This document shows, piece by piece, positions 46,364-57,580 of a DNA stretch of 64,000 nucleotides. This DNA comes from Erythroxylum novogranatense (taxonomy: Eukaryota; Streptophyta; Magnoliopsida; Malpighiales; Erythroxylaceae). The position numbers and the translations under genes were made by a program. Where the stretch lies: the NCBI GenBank assembly GCA_029891385.1, contig CM057227.1, positions 57,165,567-57,229,566 on the forward strand, written 5' to 3'. Numbering within the stretch: position 1 is the stretch's first letter; every line of letters starts with the position of its first letter. Under the pieces are notes generated by a model. That model saw nothing but the letters and a program-made list of their open reading frames with translations. It did not search any database and had not been told where the DNA came from.

Positions 46364-48523
46364 TGTTGGGCCCGGATCCCGGATCACTATTCCCGAGGGA
46401 GGCCCCTCGGGTTGCGCCGGCGTCGTGCGACCAAACATATCGGACCTGATCCCAACATTTATACATAGTTCGATTCATACACATACATTCTCATACAATC
46501 GATCACCTACGCATGCATTCTAACCATAAATTAATCATCACGATTACATAAGCCATCAAGTTAATAAATTAAACATGTGTTTTTAACAATACATAGTATC
46601 AAATAAAGTTTCAATCCAAAATACATGAAATATGCTCCATGATAATGTGTTCGGAGGGCCAACCAAAATACGAACTTAATAGAAAGCTCCTAACTAGCTT
46701 GAAGTTTCCGATGCCTCACAAGTTCAAAGATCGTCCTGTTCTGCACCTGAGGAGGGAAAGTAATGGGTTGAGCTACACAGCTCGGTGGCTAATATAATTA
46801 TAGCCATCGGCAACTAGCACAAATCCCAGCATATGGATGTATATATATTATATCTATACAGGTATCAATTCAAGTACTCACATGCTAATCAAACAATTTA
46901 CGCATTCAATATAATTAATTATACTCGCAATTATGTCACAAAGCATGCTTCACAATGAATAATTCACATATGCAATGCACATCACAATGGCTCGAGGGTT
47001 CCATGAAAATAAAAGGGAGAAACCGAAGTTTACACCCTGAACGAAATGAGTCCATTCGGATCTCATATGCCACAAGCGGCAGTCGGAGAAGGCTCTTGTC
47101 ACGCACGTGATTTAACGAAATGGTTCCACTCTCACCCAAACAAAAGCACATAATCATGCTCGTCATCATTTCATCATATTGTATGCTTTCATACTTTGCA
47201 TTTAGTCAAAATGTCATGACCGAAGTCGAGGCATAACATGTACAAAATCAAAATTTAATGCTATCAATTCCCATGATTCTTTCAAAGTTTAAGAAATCAA
47301 AATCATCCAAATCATCATGTTTAAACAAACATAACATATAACATATATTCATACATAGGCAAGAAATTGTCATACATTACCCACCTAAGATCGCTCGAGT
47401 AGTCGACTCACTGGTGTCCTTCCTCTTGCGATGGAATCGGGTCAGCTTGGTTTCCTATAACAACCAAGTTTCCATCCAATCAATATCCACAGAAAATAAT
47501 CAAAGCGTGGAAATCCAAAATAAAGCATTAAAAGTCTATATTCGACCTCCTCCTAAAATTGTGAACCCTTACAGACTAATTCCAAACTTCCTTTCTTCAT
47601 AGAACTTGTAGCCCTTTATTTCTAGGTCACAACGGATCAAGAATCACCTCAATTGGACATCTACACCAAAAGATATGCCCAAAACACTAAAATTTTCACT
47701 TTCGGAAAACAGGGGCTCGCCAATAACGACCCATTTCGCGCGCCGCGATGCAATCGAAGTGTGCATCGCGCGTTTCATCACTCAAGACGCCTTGACGACG
47801 CACACTGTGCACGCGACGTGTCACGATTTCTCCATGAGTCGCGGCGTGCTTTTGCAAGACGTCATGATGTCTGGGTCGGAGTCTATCTCAACCCCTTTTT
47901 CTGCATTTTCCGACTTCAATCCTTCCCAATCTCAAATGCAACACACATAAGCCTTATATCAAGTCTCAAACTACATTTCTAACCCATTAACAACTCAAAA
48001 TCAGTCATAAATCCAACAACCCAAGAAATCTAACCATTTTTACCCTAAAACCTTAAAACCACCGATTCTGCTACTATCAACCTATCCTTAGGTTTAATCC
48101 AACCGAAACAAGGTTAAACGAAGTATAACTTACCCGGAAATCACGTTAAACGATCGAAAAGCTTCAATGGTTGAAATCTCTCTTCTCCTCTCTTCCTCTT
48201 CCACCGACGGCCTCTCCTTCTTTTCTTCTTCTCTTTTCTTTCTTTCTTTCTCTTTTTCCTTCTTCTAATTTCCTACTTAGGTCAAAGGAAGCATAAAGAC
48301 CATTATACCCTTACTTGCAAAGCCTAACCCACTCTAACTCAAGTAACCTTCCAAAAATGCCCTCATACACTTTTACCCTTTTAATTCTAACTTAACCACA
48401 ATTAACCTCAAATAAACTGCAATTATCCACTAAACCTTTCAATTTAATCAAACTAAGGCATAAACACATAATTATCACAATTCATGCTTAATATCATCAT
48501 AAAAAAATTTTCGGGGTCCAACA
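46364..48523 (-). repeat. Gypsy-5 3' LTR
   Basis: The sense strand runs from TGTTGGACCCCGAAAA (48523) to GGGCCCAACA (46364), 2160 bp. In sense order: a purine-rich leader (about 48290-48180), a donor-like CCGG|GTAAGTT (GT on complement of 48132-48133), a GC-rich cassette with GCGATGCA/TGCATCGC arms (about 47715-47880), a conserved block related to CTCCGATTGA (about 47670-47610), GTGGGTAATG, a UUCG hairpin (47020-47031) and CCTCAGGTGC (about 46750). The polypurine tract is the complement of 48524-48545. Confidence 0.9.
47020..47031 (-). repeat. UUCG hairpin in Gypsy-5 LTR
   Basis: The sense strand reads AAACTTCGGTTT, a 4-bp stem with a cUUCGg loop. The same hairpin is in the right LTR (63586-63597), Gypsy-2 (8654-8669, extended stem) and Gypsy-4 (19825-19836). 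Confidence 0.7.
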
Positions 48524-48535
48524 TTTCTCCCCCTC

Positions 48536-50008
48536 TTAAAAGAAATTTCTTCCTCGAAATTTACCTGAATCATCAAAGAGATGCGGATACTTATCCCGCA
48601 TGGCTTCCAATGGCTCCCAAGTAGCCTCCTCTACCAAATGGTTCCTCCACAGGATTTTGAATAACTGAACCGTCTTGTTCCTGAGGACTTTTTTTTTGGT
48701 ATCCAAGATTTGCACTGGAAGCTCCTCATAGCTCAAATCATCGCTCAGCTGAACCTCACTAGTCTGAATGATGTGAGAAGGATCCGATCTATACCTCCTC
48801 AACATAGACACATGGAAGACATTGTGAATCTGCGACAATTCCAGAGGTAACGCCAATCTGTAGGCGAGTGGTCCGATCCTCTCAAGGATCTCATAAGGAC
48901 CCACATATCTCGGACTCAACTTACCCTGCTTGCCAAATCTCATTACTCCTTTCCAAGGAGACGTCTTAAGAAATACTTTCTCACCGACTTCATACTCCAT
49001 CTCTTTTCGGTGAGCATCAACATAACTCTTCATCCTATCCTGTGTTGCCTTAAGCCGCTGTTTAACCGAATTGATTTTCTCAAATGTTGTCTGAATCAAT
49101 TCTGGTCCTTCCAATTGCCTCTCTCCTTCTTCTTCCCAACAGATCGAAGTCCTACACCTCCGCCCATACAAAGCCTCATATCGAGCCATCTGAATGCTCG
49201 AATGGTACGAATTGTTATAAGCAAATTCGACCAACGGCAAATGCTCATCCCAAGCTCCTCTAAAATCTATCACACATGCCCGAAGCATCCCCTCAAGAGT
49301 CCGAATAGTCCTCTCAGATTGACCATCCGTCTGAGAGTGAAAAGCCGTACTAAAATTCAGCTTTGTCCCCAAAACTTCCTGCAAATTGCCCCAAAATCTT
49401 GAAGTAAACCGAGGGTCCCTATCAAACACAATCGAATCGAGAATCCCATGCAATCTCACTATCTCATCGATATACTTCTTTGCTAACACATGCAAAGAAT
49501 CAGTCTGTTTAATCGCCAAAAAGTGGGCTGACTTGGTCAACCGATCCACAATCACCCAAATAGCATCATGCTTCCTACTAGTCTTAGGCAAACCCATCAG
49601 AAAATCCATAGTCACCCTTTGCCACTTCCATTTCGGAATAGGCAACGGCCTCAACTTGCCTGAAGGTGCCTGGTGTTCAGCCTGGACTTGCTGACACACT
49701 AGACACTTACTGACAAACTTTACTACATCCCTCTTCATACCTTTCCACCAAAAATGCTCTCTCAAATCTCTGTACATCCTGGTGCTACCTGGATGCATGG
49801 CGTAAGGCGCACTGTGTGCTTCATCCATAATCTCATCCTTAATCTCCTGCACATCTGGAATACACAACCTATTCTCCACTGTCATAAGCCCATCATCTCT
49901 CACCTCTATTTCAGAAATCTTGTCATTTTGAATTTCATCTCGAAGCTTGCTCAAATCGGCATCTTGAGCCTGCAATTCCCTAACTTTCTCCCTGAGTATC
50001 GGTCTCAC
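48536..50008 (-). CDS. Gypsy-5 integrase with chromodomain
   Basis: A 490-codon frame in phase with the reverse transcriptase frame upstream; only one TAG (50044-50042) separates them, so the Met at 50008 is internal. In sense: the HHCC zinc region (HPGSTRMYRDLREHFWWKGM, CLVCQQVQAEHQ), core WQRVTMDFLMGLPKT with the first Asp, DRDPRFTSRFW with the second, and HSQTDGQSERTIRTLEGML with Glu. Then comes the C-terminal GKLSPRYVGPYEILERIGP, and a chromodomain LSYEELPVQILDTKKKVLR and KILWRNHLVEEATWEPLEAM, ending KFRGRNFF. Integrase inserts cDNA; chromodomains of this class bind methylated histone tails and steer insertion to heterochromatin. All catalytic residues appear intact. Confidence 0.93.
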   Translation of the reverse strand: MRPILREKVRELQAQDADLSKLRDEIQNDKISEIEVRDDGLMTVENRLCIPDVQEIKDEIMDEAHSAPYAMHPGSTRMYRDLREHFWWKGMKRDVVKFVSKCLVCQQVQAEHQAPSGKLRPLPIPKWKWQRVTMDFLMGLPKTSRKHDAIWVIVDRLTKSAHFLAIKQTDSLHVLAKKYIDEIVRLHGILDSIVFDRDPRFTSRFWGNLQEVLGTKLNFSTAFHSQTDGQSERTIRTLEGMLRACVIDFRGAWDEHLPLVEFAYNNSYHSSIQMARYEALYGRRCRTSICWEEEGERQLEGPELIQTTFEKINSVKQRLKATQDRMKSYVDAHRKEMEYEVGEKVFLKTSPWKGVMRFGKQGKLSPRYVGPYEILERIGPLAYRLALPLELSQIHNVFHVSMLRRYRSDPSHIIQTSEVQLSDDLSYEELPVQILDTKKKVLRNKTVQLFKILWRNHLVEEATWEPLEAMRDKYPHLFDDSGKFRGRNFF

Positions 50009-50041
50009 TCGGAAGTTAGCTAGAAGACAATCCGACTCCTC

Positions 50042-51613
50042 CTACTTCAAGCTTATCTTAAGCTTGGCCATCTCTTCCAATAAAGGAAGATAAACCATCC
50101 GAACATGAGCAATCGAAGACTTCCTACTCAAGGCATCCGCCACTACATTGGCCTTGTCCAGATGATACTCGATCAGCAAATCATAATCCTTAAGCAATTC
50201 AATCCACCTTCTCTGCCTCAAATTCAGTTTCTTCTGGCTCAATAAATACTTCAGACTCTTATGATCAGTAAAGATCCTCGTCTGAACTCCATACAGGTAA
50301 TGCCTCCAAATCTTCAAAGCAAAGATCACAGCTGCCAACTCCAAATCATGCGTCGGATAATTCAACTCATAAGGCTTCAACTGCCTCGAAACATAAGCAA
50401 TTATCCGATCTCCCTGCATCAAAACATAGCCAAGACCCTTCCTCGAAGCATCACTATACACAGTATATCCCTCAGCACCCGATGGTAAAATCAGAATCGG
50501 GGCACTCGTCAATCTGCGCTTAAGCTCCTCGAAGCTCCTCTGACACTCCTCACTCCAAACAAACTTCTTATTCTTCCTCAACAACTTCGTCATCGGAGCG
50601 GCTATCATGGAAAATCCCTCCACGAATCTCCTGTAATAGCCTGCCAAACCCAGAAAACTCCTCACCTCTGCTACATTCTTTGGGGCTTCCCAACTCACCA
50701 CAGCTTCTATCTTCTTTGGATCCACATGCACTCCCTGTTCTGAAATCACATGTCCAAGGAATGCAACTTCCCTCAGCCAAAACTCGCATTTATCGAATTT
50801 TGCATAAAGCTCATGTCTCCTCAAAGTCTCTAAAGAAATCCTCAAATGCTCCTCATGCTCCCGATCACTCTTGGAGTACACCAAAATATCATCAATGAAG
50901 ACAATGATAAATTGGTCCAAGAATGGCTTAAAGACCTGATTCATCAAATCCATAAAAGATGCAGGCGCATTCGTCAATCCAAAAGGCATCACCATAAACC
51001 CAAAATGTTCATACCGCGTCCTAAAAGCAGTCTTCGGCACATTTGACTCCTTAATCCTCAACCGATGATAACCCAACCTTAAATCTATCTTCGAGAAAAC
51101 TTTCACCCTTTGCAATTGATCAAACAGATCATCAATGCGAGGAAGCGGATACCGATTCTTCACCGTTACCTGATTCCGCTTTCGATAATCGACACACATC
51201 CTCAATGATCGATCTTTCTTCTTCACAAAAAGAATCGAAGCTCCCCAGGGTGAAGAGCTCGGTCGAATATACCCCTTCTCCAACAACTCCTCCAACTGCT
51301 CCTTAAGCTCTTTCAATTCCGCCGGAGCCATACGATAAGGCGGAATTGAAATCGGCGCTGTACCTGACAAAAACTCAATGGGAAACTCAATTTCCCTAGG
51401 TGGCGGTAGTCCTGGCAATTCCTCGGGAAAGACATCCGAGAATTCCCTGACTACTAGAATATCCTCAAGCTTCCCTCTATCTGTCCTGGTGTCAACCACA
51501 TAGGCCAAAAATGTCTCACAACCCTTACTCATCATCTTCTCTGCTGTCGTCCGAAACAATTTCAGCGGACTCGCTTTACATCCCCACAAACACCACTCTC
51601 CTGCTGCTATCAA
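50042..51613 (-). CDS. Gypsy-5 reverse transcriptase and RNase H
   Basis: A 523-codon frame. In sense: [94 protein letters not shown] and FIDD (complement of 50899-50888). RNase H follows: [58 protein letters not shown] and [13 protein letters not shown]. Polymerase and RNase H acids are all present. It ends at TAG 50044-50042, an in-frame amber that may be a simple nonsense mutation of a Lys/Gln/Glu-type codon. Its upstream link to protease is shifted by one base near 51610. Confidence 0.93.
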   Translation of the reverse strand: MIAAGEWCLWGCKASPLKLFRTTAEKMMSKGCETFLAYVVDTRTDRGKLEDILVVREFSDVFPEELPGLPPPREIEFPIEFLSGTAPISIPPYRMAPAELKELKEQLEELLEKGYIRPSSSPWGASILFVKKKDRSLRMCVDYRKRNQVTVKNRYPLPRIDDLFDQLQRVKVFSKIDLRLGYHRLRIKESNVPKTAFRTRYEHFGFMVMPFGLTNAPASFMDLMNQVFKPFLDQFIIVFIDDILVYSKSDREHEEHLRISLETLRRHELYAKFDKCEFWLREVAFLGHVISEQGVHVDPKKIEAVVSWEAPKNVAEVRSFLGLAGYYRRFVEGFSMIAAPMTKLLRKNKKFVWSEECQRSFEELKRRLTSAPILILPSGAEGYTVYSDASRKGLGYVLMQGDRIIAYVSRQLKPYELNYPTHDLELAAVIFALKIWRHYLYGVQTRIFTDHKSLKYLLSQKKLNLRQRRWIELLKDYDLLIEYHLDKANVVADALSRKSSIAHVRMVYLPLLEEMAKLKISLK

Positions 51614-52176
51614 TCAAATTCTACTGTCTTTTTCTTACAATCCAGACGAGCATTGTACTTCTCCAATGTATCCATACCCAAAATCACATCTAATCCTCCC
51701 ATCTTCAGTGGCATCAAATCTACCACTAACCGTGCTCCACCAATAAATAGCTCACAGTCTCTATACACTTGACTAATCACAATGTATTGGCCGATTGGAG
51801 TACTCACCATCAGCGGACTATCCAATGGGCTCACAATCCTATCACACACAGGTCTACTCGAAGAAACAAACGAGTGAGTAGAACCTGGATCAATCAAAAC
51901 AAGTACATCGTCAACAAATAATCTAGCCATACCAGTAACAACATCTGGAGTGGCCTCTGCATCCTCCCGAGTCATCGCGAACACCCTAGCCAGTGCCTGC
52001 CCTCTCGGTCTCCCCGGAATGCTCACTCTTTTGGCTACATCCGAACTACTCACTTCATTGCGATCCTTTGACCCACGCCTCCGGCCTCTCACAGAAGCTT
52101 GCAGATGCGATCCCTCTCTCTGGACTACCGAGGACACTCTCAGCCCCGTGTCCTTTCTCGCCCACAATTGAAACAT
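51610..52176 (-). pseudogene. Gypsy-5 protease, shifted against RT
   Basis: A frame of 188 codons. Its first residues overlap the shifted zinc knuckle (FQLWARKDTG); a basic linker follows, then the aspartic protease: ARLFVDDVLVLIDPGSTHSF, PIGQYIVISQVYRDCELF and GGLDVILGMDTLEKYNARLD. It ends [12 protein letters not shown] at 51610. The reverse transcriptase frame starts a few bases away in a different phase, so one indel near 51606-51613 breaks the polyprotein. Protease would process Gag and Pol in the particle; DPGS at the active site is shared with Gypsy-3. Confidence 0.88.
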
Positions 52177-53040
52177 GCTCCCGCCAATCTAACACTCTCC
52201 ACCATAGAAATTGCCGCATGCTCACATTTAGGACGGATGACTGTCCCCATCTCCCTTCTATCGCCGCCCACCGCCGAGGCTTGGTGAGAAATAGTAGAAG
52301 TCCTCATCGGTCTCGACGACCGGCACCATCGCTCCTCTCCTCGGGATCGAATAGAAGCTCCTAGCACTCACGTCGCATAGGAGTACTAATGCTACCTCCT
52401 TCCTGGATCGCTCTCTCCCCTTTCTCTTCTTGTTCACAAAGACTTGATATTCTCTATGTTCTCCACCTCGAGTCAGCCTCAACCAATCATTGAAGTCACA
52501 AAATTCTGCACTATCACCTTCTCTCGATAGCCAAGTGCAGACTCGACTCAAACCGGCGACATCTAGCGACTTCACTCAACATCGATCGAAGCATATCGAT
52601 ACTGTAAACCAAATACCATACTCACCGACCGTCATCTCCTCGAGTCAAACTAAGGAACTTCCTCCGCTTCACTGAATATAAACTTCGAGATATTTCTTCT
52701 AAAAGCACCACAAAATCCTCGCAATGCCAACCCCATCGGCCTCATCGGCTCCTCGTACAGCCTCCCACCAAAGAAGAGCATCTCCACAAAGTAAGGCAAG
52801 ATAGATGACTCTCTCGTCATCCTCACACTCCATCCGATCTAACACCCTCTCGCCTTCCTCAACCAAGTCTCGCTTTCAGATCGATGTCCCAAAGAAATCG
52901 ATCGCCCATACTTCCTCAATCGTCAAACCGCTCCCTTCTTACAGTGGGGTGAAGCGGGGCGGTGGCATCCGCCCATAGCCTAAACAAATGCCCGGTGAAG
53001 GCACGAACAACCTCGATTAAGTGGAGGCACCGGCTTTGCG
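52177..53040 (-). pseudogene. Gypsy-5 gag, heavily frameshifted
   Basis: In sense direction the gag core reads RVLDRMECEDDERVIYLALL and GDALLWWEAVRGADE (about 52860-52740). Then come DVAGLSRVCTWLSREGDSAEF, FNDWLRLTRGGEHREYQVF and KKRKGRERSRKEVA (52575-52400) in another frame, and the first half of a zinc knuckle CFNCGRERTRG (about 52175-52140), whose His and last Cys are lost by a shift. Many short deletions separate these pieces, far more than in pol. No start could be chosen. The capsid role is known for the family only. Confidence 0.8.
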
Positions 53041-53345
53041 AACCCATGACTCCACGAGACCGCGACAAGATGGGCTCACTACCTAGCCCTCTGAAGCCTC
53101 AAGATTCACTATCGACTCATCGATCCTCTCCTCTCTAGTCGGAGAGTCAAAAAGCAGATCCTTGCATAACTCCTCGTGTCTTTCTACGAGGTGGCATCGT
53201 ACTCCTTCAAATGGAAACACTAAGGATTAGCTACAGGTCAATCTACATGTATGCATGATATGCATGTCACTTAATCTATGCAACAATTAATCATATAGCA
53301 AACAATCCTATTATGCATTCTAAGCCGAGGACACCTAACCTAGGC
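53041..53345 (-). other. Gypsy-5 leader or gag start
   Basis: Sequence between the last recognisable gag pieces and the primer site. No intact start codon context or domain was found. Confidence 0.4.
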
Positions 53346-53358
53346 GCTCTGATACCAA
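53346..53358 (-). other. Gypsy-5 primer-binding site
   Basis: The sense strand reads TTTGGTATCAGAGCGCC shortly after the LTR end CCCAACA. It is an initiator-Met type site shared by plant chromoviruses. Confidence 0.9.
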
Positions 53359-53361
53359 ACA

Positions 53362-53691
53362 TGTTGGGCTCGAATCCCGGATCACTATTCCCGAAGGCGG
53401 CCCCTCGGGTTGCATCGGCGTCGGGCGACCAAACATATCGGACCCGATCCCAACTTTTATACATAGTTCGATTCATACACATACATTCTCATACAATCGA
53501 TCACCTACGCATGCATTCTAACCATAAATTAATCATCACGATTACATAAGCCATCAAGTTAATAAATTAAACATGTGTTTTTAACAATACACAGTTCAAA
53601 TAAAGTTTCAATCCAAAATACATGAAATATGCTCCATGATAATGTGTTCGGAGGGCCAACCAAAATACAAACTTAATAGAAAGCTCCTAAC
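53362..53691 (-). repeat. Gypsy-5 5' LTR, first piece
   Basis: Matches 46364-46693 of the other LTR, with TGTTGGGCTCGAATCCC against TGTTGGGCCCGGATCCC. It stops after CTAAC (53687-53691), the target of Copia-4, and resumes at 63265. Confidence 0.9.
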
Positions 53692-55700
53692 TGTTAGAGT
53701 AGTGCCCTAAAGGCAATCGCCTTTAGCGCATTTTGTACAAATTTGTGTACAGTCTTTATAAATAAATAAAGAAAGGCATATTTCATTAATTTGTTGTTCA
53801 TTATTTATGAACTGATATAGATCTGTAATCAAGTTAATGAAGTCCATGATATATGACATAGCATGAAGGAAATTATGATGTGATCACACTACTGAGATTC
53901 CTATCATGTGCAATTATGTCATTATCTAAATTATCCTAGTCATAGGATTACCGAGATCGACATCAGAATCCTAAAGACTAGCACATCTCACGCCCCTTGA
54001 TTTGATCAAGCGGTGGATCTCGTAAACCGTAAATATGAGATATTTAGAGTTGAGATGTGGATGCTTACTAGAGGTAGTAAGTACATCGATGACCCGCCAT
54101 GAGATCATCACATGGATGTCCTATTCTAATGTCGGTGATAATCTCATCATAGCAATAGTGCAAGTATCCTTAGACTTGAGGTGCTCAAGGATATCTTGAT
54201 ACTTGATTCGCTTTGACTCCATTCCTTGTTGCCTTACGTAAGTCGCTCATAGGGTGGTGCTTGGGTACGCTTGAGGTATTCAAGGTAATTGAGTAGCCAA
54301 TAAAGGATTCACCACTTCGTGATAGCGTAAGATGATACCCATAGCCTCTTGTCGTGGTCATTACTTGAAAGTCTCGTCGAGCACATATGTCATGAAGAGT
54401 GTCTTCATGACATATTAAGTAATGAGTCCCGTGACAAGAACTGATATCACTGGACTAGATTTGACATAGTCGGTCTAGTGAGAGTTGACACATTGCCCAT
54501 ACTCATAACCAAGTGGGGTATAGCATGGTGAAAGGACTAATTGCACGTAATTGTCTATGGAATGGTTCGTGATATAGTTCATGATGAATATATGTTCATT
54601 CACAAACCAATTACTTTCCCACAATTGGGGTCATGATGTGTTGCTAGATACCGCTCATGACTTGCTTGGATTAAGTGTTAATCTAAGTGGCCAACATAAC
54701 TGAGAACCTAATGGGTCACACACATAAGAGTGTCTCGGAGAACTCGTAAAATAGTTTTGGACAGAGTTCCAATAAAAGGAGAGCAATCGGATTAAATGGA
54801 TCCCGATGAGATCGAGATATGTCCCGATGAGATCGCGACATCGATATTGCTGAAAACCATTTTTGGTGGGTTTTTCTATACCGGGATCCGGTAGGCCAGT
54901 AGGACCGACCCCAGTGTGACTGGACCACTTCAGCATTTATTTATATATATATATATATAATTAATTAATTAAAGAATTAATTAATATATATATATATGTA
55001 TATACGTGGAAGATGGAGAGGAGGAAGCTTTATCATTAAGCTTTATATATATATATATATATATGAAGGAAACGTGGAAAGGTTTTCTCCTTGCATTTAA
55101 TGTCTTTAATTACATTAAAGACAAATGGAAAATAGAAAAAAGTAAGTGATGATGGTCGTTGAAAGATGAGAGTGGAAGAGAAAAAGGGTTTTTCATGCTT
55201 CCTTTAGAGAGATACACGATAATCATCTCTTCTTCATCTTTAATGAAGACTTATGGAGAAATGGAAAGGAGGATGATCGTGGATGAAGAATAAGAAGGAG
55301 GTTTTGTGAAAACCTAAGTGTGAGAAAGGAGGAGAGATCGTGGATTTTGAGAAAGAGTTTCTAAAATCCTAAGGTTTTGATCTCTTCTTCATCTTTCATC
55401 AAGATCATCTTCTCCAATCTTCAAGTTCCTCCAAGTTCCATTGTGACTCCAAGCTCTCCATAGAACAAAAGTAAGATCTAGCAGTCTTTAATTTGTTCTA
55501 GCTATTCTCGGGTCAAAGGGTTTGTCCCGGTTAGGTTCTCCGATCTCTGCGTGGATACCGTTAGAGACGGTCTCCTTTGGTCGTTCGGTTTGAGTTTGTT
55601 ATATATATACACATGGATCCTGGCTTTGGGAAGGTCCCGAACAAAAATTTTGTTTTTCCGCACCGTGGGCATGTGATGCCCACACCGGGATTTTCCTACA
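53692..55700 (+). repeat. Copia-4 5' LTR
   Basis: 2009 bp, TGTTAGAGTAG to TTTTCCTACA. It begins with the perfect hairpin CTAAAGGC-AATC-GCCTTTAG (about 53708-53727) and AATAAATAAA follows. An AT-only inverted repeat of about 60 bp lies at 54940-55003, with a further (TA)n run at about 55040. A donor-like AAAA|GTAAGATC is at 55471-55472. Confidence 0.92.
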
Positions 55701-55716
55701 GTGGTATCAGAGCCAC
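55701..55716 (+). other. Copia-4 primer-binding site
   Basis: GTGGTATCAGAGCCAC directly follows the LTR. It is a perfect initiator-Met tRNA match and identical to Copia-3. Confidence 0.92.
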
Positions 55717-56819
55717 TTGTGTCGTATATAACAACGAAACCATGACTAGGTCGGAGTTGCTATAGCTTGTGATGATGATGCATGTTGTATATGTTGAATT
55801 TCAAATTCAGTATGAGATATAGTTTTCGAAAATTTTTTGCCCAGATATTTTCACAAGATTTTGTTGCATATGTCTGTGGAAGCCCAGAATTTATCAATGT
55901 GATTTGATATGGTTTTGCTAATTTATTCCCTAATGTGCTGGGTGCTGTCTTTGTACACATTCTATGAACAGGCATGCATATAAATTCGAGAATAAATTGT
56001 AGAAAAATGGTTTTTCGGATTTTCTTTCACCTACATATCCCTAAGATGTTTATGAATGTCTATGTGGATGGAAAAATGTTTTCGAGGTGATTTACTATTT
56101 ATTTGAGAATTTATTGTGTGCTTCTGGGAATAGCTGTGTTAAGGAACACAGATTTTACATTGGCTTTGTTGCTGAGGTTGAATGAGTTTTTGATGGAAAT
56201 AAATCCTGAAAAACTTCATGGAGCATGTTGGGAACATTTAGTAACCTCTGTAATTTTCTCCGAATTTATTGAAATTGGTTCAATGGGTTTTTCAAGAAAA
56301 ACATAGAGCTTGGCAGTTTTGAGAAAGTTGCTAGAGTTGTTTTGTTTGAACTAAGAAATTGTGTAGATTTCAGTTCCAATGCCTTGGATCATTTTTAATG
56401 TGATTAAAAATGTGTTACATTGATGTTGTATGCTTTCCTAAATGAATTTTTTGAAATTAGGTTTCCAAATAATTTTCGGATGTCAAATGTGTCTCATTAG
56501 CGTCTCGTTAGTATATTCCCTTATCTTGATTGTTTTGGCCGTCACAAATTTTGTGACCAGTGCCGAAGTAGTCTTGATAAAGTGTAGACTACCTAGAGAT
56601 ACTTAGGGTGATAATTTGATATTCTCGAATTATTTGGAGATCCAAGTGAATAACAGTATATTCACCGATTTCAGATTCTTCATATATAGTTTGACTATAT
56701 ATGGTAAGCAACAATGAAAGTGTTTCATTGGTACATCATAATAATGTGTATTAGACTTGGTGTTGTGAATTTGAACTACACGGATTGAGAAATTAGCCGA
56801 TTAGATAGCAATTTCTCTT

Positions 56820-56998
56820 GGATAAGTCGACTTACACAATGTACAAGTCGACTTGTCCGCAGCATCAGACGATAAGTCGACTTCGCACAATGGTACAAGT
56901 CGACTTGTTCATGCATATTGCACAAGTCGACTTACACATGCATAAGTCGACTTATTAGAGGCATAAGTCCACTTATACATACACAAGTCGACTTATTA
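56820..56998. repeat. AAGTCGACTT array in Copia-4 leader
   Basis: Eight copies of the palindrome, one with a mismatch (AAGTCCACTT), most flanked by A/T or CA/GT to give 12-14 bp palindromes. Spacing is 18-30 bp. Confidence 0.9.
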
Positions 56999-57200
56999 CA
57001 TGCAAAGGAGGGATGATGGATGATTTTAGGTATAAACTCAATGTGATTGATCATATGCCCTAAATCATTCCATATAGTCATAGTGACTATAATCCTACCG
57101 CTTGGAGAAGAAGAAGATGAGACCCGAAAACCTCAAATCATATGAAAACTAACGCCTTCCATTAATATGGGAGAACCAGAGTTCTTATAGAGTTGGGTTG

Positions 57201-57580
57201 TTGGGTAAACCCAAGCTCACTCTATACCTAATATGTTCGAACCATGAAAATAAGATTTTGGATTAATGGGTGGGTTTTCACTAGAAGCGTTGATTTGTTG
57301 AGTAAACTCAAGGTCAACGTGGACGAGGAGAAATTGGGTAGTGTACATCGATGTACACATCAAGAGTTGATAACCCAATGTGTGCATACATCAAAAGTTG
57401 ATAGCACTAGTCGATAGTTGACCTAAGATGGAAATGGTATGATTGATACCACCATTGAACTAAGGTGGCTTGTTGGGCAAACCCAAGGTCATTTTAGGAA
57501 TGTCTGATATCTATCTATGATGCAATTGGTATGACCGATACCTACCGATTGAACTAAGGTGGCTTGTTGGGCAAACCCAA
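57201..57580 (+). repeat. Four-copy hairpin set in Copia-4 leader
   Basis: Inverted repeats at 57201-57214 (TTGGGTAAACCCAA), 57298-57311 (TTGAGTAAACTCAA), 57473-57486 and 57567-57580 (both TTGGGCAAACCCAA). The flanks TTG before and GGTCA after are also kept in most copies. Order and spacing match Copia-3. Confidence 0.88.

Noticed and set aside
47653..47982. Forward open frames of about 100 codons in the Gypsy-5 LTR
   Set aside because: They cross the GC-rich cassette on the antisense strand of the LTR and show no domain.
49010..49402. Forward open frames opposite Gypsy-5 pol
   Set aside because: Shadows of the well supported reverse-strand pol.
55025..55065. (TA)n runs as notable satellites
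   Set aside because: Simple dinucleotide runs in both Copia-4 LTRs; expected slippage.
55701..55716. TGGTATCAGAGC-type sites as tRNA gene pieces
   Set aside because: They lie exactly beside LTR ends and match only the tRNA 3' end, as primer sites do. No cloverleaf surrounds them.
56103..56306. Leader open frame aligning with one in the Copia-3 leader (34976-34788)
   Set aside because: The frames align without gaps over some 55 codons, but by eye most of the roughly 25 base differences fall at codon positions 1 and 2 and change the residue. That is not purifying selection on a protein.
56820..56998. Palindrome array as a CRISPR-like array
   Set aside because: Units are 10-14 bp palindromes with irregular spacers, tied to Copia leaders in plant DNA.
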